Shown: in pieces, positions 13,946-20,895 of the stretch
How positions within the stretch are numbered: the stretch's first letter is position 1
Layout of the letters: every line of letters begins with the position of its first letter
Origin: Pseudobutyrivibrio sp.
GTDB taxonomy: Bacteria; Bacillota_A; Clostridia; Lachnospirales; Lachnospiraceae
Assembly: GCA_024691465.1 (NCBI GenBank)
Contig: JAILNO010000162.1
Span: forward strand, 1 to 20,895
Reading direction: 5' to 3'
Length of the DNA: 20,895 bases
Translations under genes and position numbers: made by a program
The notes under the pieces: model-generated
The model's database searches: none
Told to the model about the DNA's origin: nothing
The model's input: the letters and a program-made list of their open reading frames with translations, nothing else

Positions 13946-16249
13946 CTAACCTCTAGGTCTTTCTACATCGATGATGGACTCAATCTGCTTAATCTTCTCA
14001 ACTAGAGACTTAAGCTGCTCACGACTCTGAGTACCGAACTTAATAGTAATGGTAGCCACGCCTTGCTTGCTGGTCTTAGAGTGAATAGAATCTATATCGA
14101 TCTCACGCTCTGTAAAGATACGAGTAATATCCACAAGAAGTCCTGTACGGTTGTTGCCGTAGATATTGATCTCGGTGAGATATACTCCACCCTTCTTGCC
14201 TTCTTCCTCAACATCTGTAGCCCATTCAGCCTCGATGAGACGCTCCTTCTCAAACTCTGGAAGGTTAATCATATTGATACAATCTGTACGATGAATAGAG
14301 ACACCACGGCCTCTGGTAACGAAGCCTACAATCTCATCACCTGGTACTGGATTACAGCACTTAGAGAAGCGGACTGATACATCATATAATCCACTGACAG
14401 TGATGCCATGCTTAGACTTAGGCTTGACTTCCTTGCCTGAGCCTGAGTGCTCAGCTAAGACATCCTCATCACTCATCTTGATAGGATGATCCTTCTGCCA
14501 CTCTACATACATCCTGTTGATAACGGCACCTTCCTTGATGGCACCCTGACCAACAGCAGCCAGGCAATCCTCCCAGCTGTGGAAACCGTACTTATTCTTA
14601 ATGAGCTCTTGGTACTTAGGCTTATTCACATCGCCTAGGTCCACGCCCTTTTGCTTAGCGGAATTAATAAGAAGCTCCTTGCCCTTGGCGATATTCTCGT
14701 CCTTAGACTGGCTTCTAAACCACTGGTTAATCTTATTCTTAGCCTGAGAGCTCTTGACTATATTGAGCCAATCACGGCTAGGTCCATTAGTATTCTGTGA
14801 AGTAACTACCTCGATCCTATCACCATTCTGGATGACATAATCGATAGGTACGAGCTTGCCATTGACCTTAGCTCCGATCATCCTATTACCTACAGCAGAA
14901 TGGATTGCATATGCGAAATCGATTGGTGTAGAACCATTAGGAAGATTCTTAACATCTCCAGAAGGAGTAAAGCAGAATACCGTATCTGAGAATAAATTTA
15001 AATCAGACTTTAATAAAGATGAGAACTCCTTATTATCAGAGATCTCCTGCTGCCACTCGAGAATCTCACGAAGCCATGATAGCTTCTCCTCCTCGCCCAT
15101 GACAGTGGAACCCTCTCCACTCTCCTTATACTTCCAATGGGCAGCGATACCATACTCACTGGTGCGGTGCATCTCGTAAGTACGAATCTGAATCTCAAAT
15201 GGAGCTCCATTAGGTCCAATAACTGTAGTATGTAAGGACTGATACATGTTAGGCTTAGGCATAGCAATGTAATCCTTGAAACGACCAGGGATTGGGGTGT
15301 ACATCTCATGAATCACACCCAGTGCTGCATAACAGTCCTTGATGGAATCTACGATGATACGTACTGCGAATAAATCATATATCTGATCGATGGTTTTGTG
15401 CTGATTGACCATCTTCTTATAAATACTGAAGAAATGCTTGGCTCTACCGTATACCTCAGCATCGATATCAGCATCCTTAATGTGCTTAGACACATCATCT
15501 ACCAAGGAATTAATGTACTCTGTACGCTGATCCTTCCTGAGGGCAATCTTCTCAACCAAGTCATAATATGCATCTGGCTCAAGATACTTAAGGGATAAGT
15601 CATCCAGCTCTATCTTAACCTTGCTGATACCAAGACGCTGTGCTAGAGGAGCATATATCTCCATGGTCTCCCTAGCCTTCTCCTTCTGCTTCTCTGGTCG
15701 CATGTACTTGAGAGTACGCATATTGTGAAGTCTATCAGCAAGCTTAATAAGGATGACACGGATATCCTTAGCCATAGCAAGGAACATCTTACGGAGATTC
15801 TCTGCCTGAATCTCGACCTTATCAGCGTCGTAATTGAGCTGACCTAACTTGGTAACTCCGTCTACCAACTCAGCTACTTCATCAGAGAACTGCTCAGCAA
15901 TCTCTTCCTTAGTGTATATGGTGTCCTCCACCACATCATGGAGAAGACCTGCCACAATAGTCTCTTTATCTAATTCCAAATCAGCAAGGATAATAGCCAC
16001 ACAAAGTGGATGAATTATATAAGGCTCACCAGACTTACGTGCCTGCCCCTCATGAGCAGATCTGGCCAGATTATAGCCCTTCTCTATCATAGAAATGTCA
16101 GCATTGGGATGATACTTGCGCACTCTATCAATGAGCTCCTTATAGAGCTCATCTGGGTCCACAAAGTCCGTGGTAGCGATGACACCATGGTTCTCAAAAG
16201 ATACTTTATGCTCGAGCTGTTCTAATTCTGTCTGATCATGAACTGCCAT
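13946..16249 (-). CDS. relA: Bifunctional (p)ppGpp synthetase/hydrolase (Rel, RelA/SpoT family)
   Basis: This 767-residue long Rel protein makes and degrades (p)ppGpp in the stringent response. The hydrolase HD domain has His80, His104-Asp105 and Glu108-Asp109, with LADRLHNMRT at 170-179. The synthetase domain contains GRAKHFFSIYKKM and YDLFAVRIIVD. The GRFKDYIAMPKPN block carries RFKD (323-326), the RxKD form typical of bifunctional enzymes rather than the ExDD of synthetase-only RelA. A TGS domain (423-484), a conserved-cysteine region (SKCCNPVPGDEI, near 630) and a C-terminal ACT domain follow, so both halves look intact. GGAGG lies 8 nt before the ATG. It heads the operon with the MBL, hemZ and hisS genes, and a consensus-like promoter lies at 16283-16311. 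Confidence 0.96.
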   Translation of the reverse strand: MAVHDQTELEQLEHKVSFENHGVIATTDFVDPDELYKELIDRVRKYHPNADISMIEKGYNLARSAHEGQARKSGEPYIIHPLCVAIILADLELDKETIVAGLLHDVVEDTIYTKEEIAEQFSDEVAELVDGVTKLGQLNYDADKVEIQAENLRKMFLAMAKDIRVILIKLADRLHNMRTLKYMRPEKQKEKARETMEIYAPLAQRLGISKVKIELDDLSLKYLEPDAYYDLVEKIALRKDQRTEYINSLVDDVSKHIKDADIDAEVYGRAKHFFSIYKKMVNQHKTIDQIYDLFAVRIIVDSIKDCYAALGVIHEMYTPIPGRFKDYIAMPKPNMYQSLHTTVIGPNGAPFEIQIRTYEMHRTSEYGIAAHWKYKESGEGSTVMGEEEKLSWLREILEWQQEISDNKEFSSLLKSDLNLFSDTVFCFTPSGDVKNLPNGSTPIDFAYAIHSAVGNRMIGAKVNGKLVPIDYVIQNGDRIEVVTSQNTNGPSRDWLNIVKSSQAKNKINQWFRSQSKDENIAKGKELLINSAKQKGVDLGDVNKPKYQELIKNKYGFHSWEDCLAAVGQGAIKEGAVINRMYVEWQKDHPIKMSDEDVLAEHSGSGKEVKPKSKHGITVSGLYDVSVRFSKCCNPVPGDEIVGFVTRGRGVSIHRTDCINMINLPEFEKERLIEAEWATDVEEEGKKGGVYLTEINIYGNNRTGLLVDITRIFTEREIDIDSIHSKTSKQGVATITIKFGTQSREQLKSLVEKIKQIESIIDVERPRG

Positions 16250-16282
16250 GATATCACCCTCCTTCCCAAATTTTTATTGAAT

Positions 16283-16311
16283 ATTATATAATTTAACAGC
16301 TGAAAAAGCAA
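16283..16311 (-). promoter_or_regulatory. Promoter of the relA operon
   Basis: On the minus strand, -35 TTGCTT (16306-16311), a 17-nt spacer and a perfect -10 TATAAT (16283-16288) lie about 35 nt before the relA start. Confidence 0.75.
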
Positions 16312-16342
16312 TAATTACAGTGCCGAAAAAAAGCCATCTTTA

Positions 16343-16371
16343 TAGACAATTTTGCATTTTTTTGTTATCAT
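16343..16371 (+). promoter_or_regulatory. Probable promoter of the ABC-F gene
   Basis: TAGACA (16343-16348), a 17-nt spacer and TATCAT (16366-16371) precede the ABC-F start by about 42 nt. It is divergent from the relA promoter, with about 31 bp between the two -35 boxes. Each hexamer is moderately conserved. Confidence 0.5.
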
Positions 16372-16413
16372 AACTCAGGTTTGAAAAAGTTTTGTATTTG
16401 AAAGGATTTTTAA

Positions 16414-18054
16414 ATGATTCAAGCAAATAATGTCACTCTTCGATTCGGCAAGAAGGCCTTATTCGAGGAAGTTAATATCAAGTTTACAGAGGGTAACTGC
16501 TACGGTATCATCGGTGCTAATGGTGCTGGTAAGTCTACCTTTCTTAAGATTTTATCAGGTCAATTAGAGCCAACCAGTGGTGATATCACCATGAGTCCTG
16601 GCAACCGTCTCTCTTTCTTAGAGCAGGATCACTTCAAGTATGATGAATACACAGTACTTGATACAGTAATCATGGGTAACCAGCGTCTCTACGATATCAT
16701 GAAGGAGAAGGACGCTATATATATGAAGGAAGACTTCTCTGACGAGGATGGTATCCGCGCAGCTGAGCTCGAGAGCGAGTTCGCTGAGATGGATGGTTGG
16801 AATGCTGAGTCAGATGCTGCCACACTCCTTAACGGTCTAGGTGTAGATACAGAGCATCACTACACTCTTATGAAGGAGCTTCCTGGTGCACTTAAGGTCA
16901 AGATTCTTCTTGCCAGAGCACTCTTCGGTTCTCCTGACGTACTACTGCTCGATGAGCCTACTAACCACTTGGATCTAGATGCTATTGCTTGGCTTGAGGA
17001 ATTCCTTATTAATTTTGAGAATACAGTTATCGTAGTATCCCATGATAGATACTTCCTTAACAAGGTATGTACACATACAGCAGATATCGATTACGGCAAG
17101 ATTCAGCTCTTCGCTGGTAACTACGACTTCTGGTATCAGTCATCACAGCTGATTATCCAGCAGCGTAAGGAAGCTAACAAGAAGAAGGAAGAGCAGATCA
17201 AGGAGTTACAGGAGTTCATCCAGAGATTCTCTGCTAACGCTTCTAAGTCTAAGCAGGCTACATCACGTAAGCGTGCATTAGAGAAGATTCAGCTTGACGA
17301 CATTCGTCCTTCAAGCCGTAAGTATCCATACATCGATTTCAGACCAGCTCGAGAAATCGGTAACGAGGTTCTTTCAGTTGAAAATCTTACAAAGACAATT
17401 GATGGTGAGTTAATCTTAGATCACCTTTCATTCAACGTTGGTCGTGAGGACAAGATTGCTTTAGTTGGTTCAAACGAAAAGGCAAAGACAGTTCTCTTCC
17501 AGATTCTCGCTGGTGAGATGGAGCCAGATGAGGGAAGCTACAAGTGGGGTGTTACCACTTCACAGTCATACTTCCCTAAGGACAACACCGAAATCTTTGC
17601 TACAGACCTTCTCATTGTAGACTGGCTTACACAGTTCTCTGAAATTAAGGATGCTACTTATGTACGTGGTTTCCTTGGACGTATGCTTTTCGCTGGTGAT
17701 GACGGCGCTAAGAAGATGAAGGTATTATCTGGTGGTGAGAAAGTTCGTGTTCTTCTTTCACGTATGATGATTGAGAACTCAAACGTACTTATGCTTGATG
17801 AGCCTACTGACCACCTTGACATGGAGTCAATTACAGCACTTAATACTGGTCTTCAGAAGTTCTCAGGAGTTATCCTCTTCTCTTCTCGTGACCACGAAAT
17901 CGTGCAGACAACTGCTAACCGTATCATTGAAATCCTTCCAAACGGACAGATGATTGATAAGATGACAACTTACGATGAGTATCTTGAGTCTGATGAGATG
18001 GCAAGAAAGCGTACTGTACTTGAGCTTTCTTCTGACGAGCTTTCAGACGACTAA
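16414..18054 (+). CDS. ABC-F ribosome-associated ATPase, YbiT/YkpA type
   Basis: The protein is 546 residues with two ABC ATPase domains and no membrane segment. Domain 1 has an intact Walker A GANGAGKS (34-41), signature region ELPGALKVK (155-163; Pro-Gly in place of Ser-Gly-Gly, as I recall in YbiT), Walker B with Glu181, and switch His210. The linker (about 240-312) contains a coiled, Lys/Glu-rich arm and RFSANASKSKQATSRKR, a block shared with YbiT. Domain 2 is eroded: Walker A reads GSNEKAKT (352-359) with two glycines lost, and the switch His is Arg492 (SSRDHE). Its signature LSGGE and catalytic Glu463 remain. ABC-F proteins act on the ribosomal E site. Codons are biased to CGT, GGT and CTT, unlike the neighbours, suggesting high expression. 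The ribosome binding site is AAAGGA, 7 nt upstream. Confidence 0.92.
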   Translation: MIQANNVTLRFGKKALFEEVNIKFTEGNCYGIIGANGAGKSTFLKILSGQLEPTSGDITMSPGNRLSFLEQDHFKYDEYTVLDTVIMGNQRLYDIMKEKDAIYMKEDFSDEDGIRAAELESEFAEMDGWNAESDAATLLNGLGVDTEHHYTLMKELPGALKVKILLARALFGSPDVLLLDEPTNHLDLDAIAWLEEFLINFENTVIVVSHDRYFLNKVCTHTADIDYGKIQLFAGNYDFWYQSSQLIIQQRKEANKKKEEQIKELQEFIQRFSANASKSKQATSRKRALEKIQLDDIRPSSRKYPYIDFRPAREIGNEVLSVENLTKTIDGELILDHLSFNVGREDKIALVGSNEKAKTVLFQILAGEMEPDEGSYKWGVTTSQSYFPKDNTEIFATDLLIVDWLTQFSEIKDATYVRGFLGRMLFAGDDGAKKMKVLSGGEKVRVLLSRMMIENSNVLMLDEPTDHLDMESITALNTGLQKFSGVILFSSRDHEIVQTTANRIIEILPNGQMIDKMTTYDEYLESDEMARKRTVLELSSDELSDD

Positions 18055-18073
18055 TTTTAAATATCAAATAATT

Positions 18074-18102
18074 AAGGCATTCCAGAACCCCTGGAATGCC
18101 TT
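18074..18102. terminator. Bidirectional terminator between ABC-F and CPBP protease genes
   Basis: A perfect 12-bp stem AAGGCATTCCAG/CTGGAATGCCTT with loop AACCC is followed on the plus strand by TATTATTTT. The minus side has a weaker T tail (AATTATTTG). It sits 20 nt after the ABC-F stop and 8 nt after the minus-strand CPBP stop. Confidence 0.85.
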
Positions 18103-18109
18103 TATTATT

Positions 18110-18997
18110 TTAATCATTTGATACCTTATTTCTCTTTAAGATATTGTATTTCCTATCCACAATCACTAACACTAATACATAAGCCAGTGTAATACCGATT
18201 TGGAATATCGAGCTAGGAATATCTGTTTTTGTTTGAACCTCGCCAAATCCAAAGCCTGTCAGGATAAAGATTGTAACGTCTGTAACGATGTGAAGTGCAC
18301 ATCCTGCTTCAATTCCTTTAGCATACCAAGTAAGAATTCCAAAGATTAACCCAAGGGACAAAATAACAACTCTGCCTACGTTATCATACGGATGAACTGC
18401 TGCAAAGCATATTGCCTGTAATACAATTGCTACAGCTGGCTTTTTGAACCAGGCCCCGAAGGCTTGCATCAAAAGACCTCTAAAGAAAAACTCCTCTGCA
18501 CAGCATTGAATTGGTGTGAGTACAAGACATAGAATTAATCCAATTGCTGTAAACTTAGTACCACCTGTTCGTCCATCGACCAATAACGTCTGAATCATCA
18601 ATGGTAATCCTATGGTTAAAACGCCTATCCCTAAGGCTTTAAAGAAAATACCTTTATCCCAACCTTTTCTAACTGAGATATATGAATCAAAAGGACGATC
18701 CTTCACAATTTTTGATGCTAGAAACAGTGTAGGAATATAGATTGCAACACTGCCCAAGCCTAGAAATGCTCCTAAAGCAGAATATACATTAAAGTTGTCA
18801 TAACCACCTGCGATATCATAAATTCCTGTGGCACCTCCAGTCAGTTCTTCATATAGCATACCACCAAAGGTGGCAGTTATGGTTATAAGATTTGCTAATC
18901 CTATGGTAAGTATAATTACAAATATGGTTTTAAACCATTTATAGTTTTCAAATGTTCTAGCGTAAGTTATATACTCGTTTCTCTTATTTGCATTCAC
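18110..18997 (-). CDS. CPBP-family intramembrane metalloprotease (CAAX/Abi)
   Basis: This 295-residue multi-pass membrane protein has all three catalytic blocks: Glu168-Glu169-x3-Arg173 (EEFFFRG), His202 (FAAVHPY) and His236-x3-Asp240 (HIVTD). The last position is Asp where the sister protein has Asn. The family cleaves membrane peptides or prenylated proteins; in Firmicutes members serve bacteriocin maturation or self-immunity, or have unknown roles. The start is GTG at 18997, with AGAGG 9 nt upstream; no in-frame ATG is better placed. It follows its paralogue by 78 nt with no terminator, so they are probably co-transcribed. The two align without gaps at every catalytic position and share GGYD, NVY, KIVKDRPF and DRKYNIL, showing a tandem duplication. 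Confidence 0.88.
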   Translation of the reverse strand: MNANKRNEYITYARTFENYKWFKTIFVIILTIGLANLITITATFGGMLYEELTGGATGIYDIAGGYDNFNVYSALGAFLGLGSVAIYIPTLFLASKIVKDRPFDSYISVRKGWDKGIFFKALGIGVLTIGLPLMIQTLLVDGRTGGTKFTAIGLILCLVLTPIQCCAEEFFFRGLLMQAFGAWFKKPAVAIVLQAICFAAVHPYDNVGRVVILSLGLIFGILTWYAKGIEAGCALHIVTDVTIFILTGFGFGEVQTKTDIPSSIFQIGITLAYVLVLVIVDRKYNILKRNKVSND

Positions 18998-19075
18998 AAC
19001 TCATATCCTCTTTTCATTAAAATTTACACCTTCTACAGACTACTCAAGTTGCCCAGAAGAAGACTTGTTATCCAT

Positions 19076-20029
19076 TTAAATATGTGCTACAACCTTTACT
19101 GTTTCTTCGTGATTCACCTTTGCAACTGTTTCTGGCTGTGTCTGTGTAGCCTCAGCTCTTCTACCTTCAAGAATGTTGTACTTTCTATCTAAGAAAACAA
19201 CTAAAGCCAGACATGTAATATCTAATACTATAGAAAGAAGTGCGCTATCCCAAGTAACCTCAGATGTTACAGCGCCAAAACCAAAGCCTGTTAACATAAA
19301 TACTGCTGTGTTATTAACGATATGTAATGCACTAGATGTCTCGATACCCTTTGTATACCAAGCCATAGTACCCATTACTAAGCCTGAAACTACAATTTCA
19401 GTAACACCAATCCAGTTGTATGGATGAAGCATTGCAAATACAATTGTTTGTGCAATAATTGCTACAAGTGGATATCTGAACCATCCACCAACAGTCTGCA
19501 TAATCAATCCTCTGAAAACAAACTCCTCAGCTACACTCTGTAATGGAACAAGGAGTAAGCATAAAATAAATCCACCAAAGGTAAATCTGACACCACTAAA
19601 TTCATCCTGAACTAATACCAAAACTGTGACTGGTAATCCAATTACTGCTAAGGAAAGTAATAAGCTCTTACCAAATATTTTCATGTTCCACTTTTCATAA
19701 GATGAAAAATAAGATTTAAATGGTCTATCCTTAACAATCTTGGTTGCTAAGAATAATGCAGGAATAAATGCTGCTATAATTCCAAGTGAGAATAACGCTC
19801 CAATTGGTGTATATACATTCAAATCATCATATCCACCAGAACCAATCTGTCTCCAAAAATCAATATTTTTAGAATAAGCCATCACAGCAGCAATAAACAT
19901 CAATATCATTCCAAAAACACTTTGGAATAACCATGTAAGAGCCCCAACAATAATAGGCTTAAACCAACGATAACCAACATAATTTCTTGAACTTACTGTA
20001 AAATCTGTGCTATCAAATGTCTTTTTCAT
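19076..20029 (-). CDS. CPBP-family intramembrane metalloprotease (CAAX/Abi), paralogue
   Basis: The protein is 317 residues with the same topology as its downstream neighbour. The catalytic set is complete: Glu168-Glu169-x3-Arg173 (EEFVFRG), His202 (FAMLHPY), and His236-x3-Asn240 (HIVNN). After the shared DRKYNIL end of the membrane core it adds a soluble tail of about 28 residues (290-317) rich in Glu, Thr, Gln and Val, absent from the sister. GGAGG lies 7 nt before the ATG. It is the first gene of the CPBP pair. No clear promoter could be fixed in the 90-base AT-rich stretch upstream. No bacteriocin-like peptide gene was found beside the pair, so an immunity role has no local support. Confidence 0.9.
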   Translation of the reverse strand: MKKTFDSTDFTVSSRNYVGYRWFKPIIVGALTWLFQSVFGMILMFIAAVMAYSKNIDFWRQIGSGGYDDLNVYTPIGALFSLGIIAAFIPALFLATKIVKDRPFKSYFSSYEKWNMKIFGKSLLLSLAVIGLPVTVLVLVQDEFSGVRFTFGGFILCLLLVPLQSVAEEFVFRGLIMQTVGGWFRYPLVAIIAQTIVFAMLHPYNWIGVTEIVVSGLVMGTMAWYTKGIETSSALHIVNNTAVFMLTGFGFGAVTSEVTWDSALLSIVLDITCLALVVFLDRKYNILEGRRAEATQTQPETVAKVNHEETVKVVAHI

Positions 20030-20120
20030 TTTTTTCTCCTCCGAAAACTTTCAACTGTTTTTGTTTTGTTGAGATAATAATAACACTCGCTTTATCACAT
20101 TACTGTCACACGAATATATT

Positions 20121-20146
20121 AAAAAAAGCACCCCGAAGGATGCTTT
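20121..20146 (-). terminator. Rho-independent terminator of the YitT-family gene
   Basis: On the minus strand a 9-bp stem AAAGCATCC/GGGTGCTTT (one G-T pair) closes a TTCG tetraloop and is followed by a T run (20121-20127). It lies 4 nt past the YitT stop, so the CPBP genes need their own promoter. Confidence 0.88.
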
Positions 20147-20150
20147 AAAA

Positions 20151-20895
20151 TTATGCTGATTTAATGTGGCTTCCCACTATCTCAGAAACCTCTGATATTG
20201 TAGTAAATGTACTACCAGGGAACTCATTTAATAAAGTTTTAAGTTGATGTATTTCAGCTCTGGTCACTACGCAATATAAAATATCCTTACCATTGTTAGA
20301 AACCAGTCCCTCACCTCTCATAAAAGTTACTGTTCTGCCAAGCTCTTTGAAAATTTTGTCTGCTAGACCTCGTCCGTCATCAGTAATTACCATGACAGAT
20401 TTGGTACTCTCAAAGCCTATCTCAACAATATCAATAACCTTTGATGAAATGAAATACATAAGCAGCGAATACATACCCCTATCAATATTAAACACAAAAC
20501 CTGCAACAGCAAAAATAAAAACATTAAAGATCAAGATTATCTGCCCTGTGGATACCGAAAGATTCCTGTTTAAAATAACCGCTACAACTTCTGTACCATC
20601 TAAACATCCGCCGCCTTTAAGCACCAGGCCCACGCCAACACCAAGAAGCATTCCACCGTAGGTAATGGCAAGAAGCATCTGCTCTGTCGCTTCTTGTACT
20701 GGCGCAAACACACTCGTCATAACAGAAAACAGTGCAATGGCGTATACCAGTTTAATCACAAACACCTTTCCCATTCTTTTGTACGCTAAGAATGCGAAGG
20801 GCATATTTATGATAAAGATAAGTGCGCCAAGGGGCACCGGGATAAAATGCGCAATTATCATGCTTATTCCGGTTACTCCACCATCAAATATGCTA
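20151..20895 (-). CDS. YitT/DUF2179-family membrane protein, 5' end beyond right edge
   Basis: About 247 codons are visible and the frame is still open at the edge. An internal Met at 20861 is not the start, because the codons before it (SIFDGGVTGIS) match the conserved N-terminal YitT membrane motif. Four to five hydrophobic segments follow, with GVGVGLVLKGGGCLDGTEVVAVIL as a second glycine-rich YitT repeat. The C-terminal cytoplasmic DUF2179 domain (about the last 95 residues) contains VMVITDDGRGLADKIFKELGR, TFMRGEGLVSNNGKDILYCVV and FTTISEVSEIVGSH. The family is widespread in Firmicutes and its function is unestablished; a ligand-controlled membrane role is only a guess. It ends at a strong terminator and is separate from the CPBP pair. 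Confidence 0.9.
   Translation of the reverse strand, partial: SIFDGGVTGISMIIAHFIPVPLGALIFIINMPFAFLAYKRMGKVFVIKLVYAIALFSVMTSVFAPVQEATEQMLLAITYGGMLLGVGVGLVLKGGGCLDGTEVVAVILNRNLSVSTGQIILIFNVFIFAVAGFVFNIDRGMYSLLMYFISSKVIDIVEIGFESTKSVMVITDDGRGLADKIFKELGRTVTFMRGEGLVSNNGKDILYCVVTRAEIHQLKTLLNEFPGSTFTTISEVSEIVGSHIKSA

Noticed and set aside
1..20895. tRNA, rRNA, riboswitch, CRISPR, insertion sequence or phage features
   Set aside because: The intergenic gaps are short (under 270 bases) and hold only promoters, palindromes and terminator hairpins. I saw no cloverleaf, direct-repeat array, transposase or T-box-like leader before hisS.

Overview
The window looks like chromosomal DNA of a low-to-moderate GC Firmicute, most likely a Lachnospiraceae anaerobe (Butyrivibrio/Pseudobutyrivibrio-like; the genus is a guess). 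The reasons are the gene order relA - MBL hydrolase - hemZ - hisS, the AGGAGG-type ribosome binding sites, the T-tailed hairpin terminators, and the PadR/HAAS/DUF4097 and YitT families. I see no tRNA, rRNA, CRISPR array, insertion sequence or phage gene. No stretch over 300 bases lacks a gene.

Layout, left to right. (1) 1-5221, minus strand: a glycogen-debranching-type glucosidase gene overlaps the first of two CydD/CydC-like ABC exporter half-genes. The second half-gene runs off the left edge. (2) 5329-6059, minus: a two-cysteine, thioredoxin-dependent type glutathione peroxidase. It has a near-consensus promoter, twin palindromes over and behind the -10, and its own terminator. (3) 6224-10463, a cell-envelope block: an exported D,D-carboxypeptidase (+) converges on a three-gene PadR - HAAS membrane protein - DUF4097 beta-solenoid operon (-). 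That operon is divergent from an exported amidase-fold protein (+) that has lost most of its active site. The PadR promoter carries a 13-bp palindrome exactly in its spacer, plus two related copies downstream. (4) 10516-16249, minus: relA/spoT, an MBL-fold hydrolase, hemZ and hisS in one tight operon ending in a bidirectional terminator. (5) 16414-18054, plus: a YbiT/YkpA-type ABC-F ATPase with an eroded second nucleotide-binding domain. (6) 18110-20895, minus: a tandem pair of CPBP (CAAX/Abi) membrane proteases and a YitT/DUF2179 membrane protein cut by the right edge.

The core genes (stringent response, tRNA charging, ABC-F) are ordinary housekeeping. The part most worth a second look is 6224-10463: two exported wall proteins with altered catalytic motifs flank a PadR-controlled membrane/solenoid module with a precise operator layout. 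The roles of the pseudo-amidase and of the HAAS/DUF4097 pair are inference.
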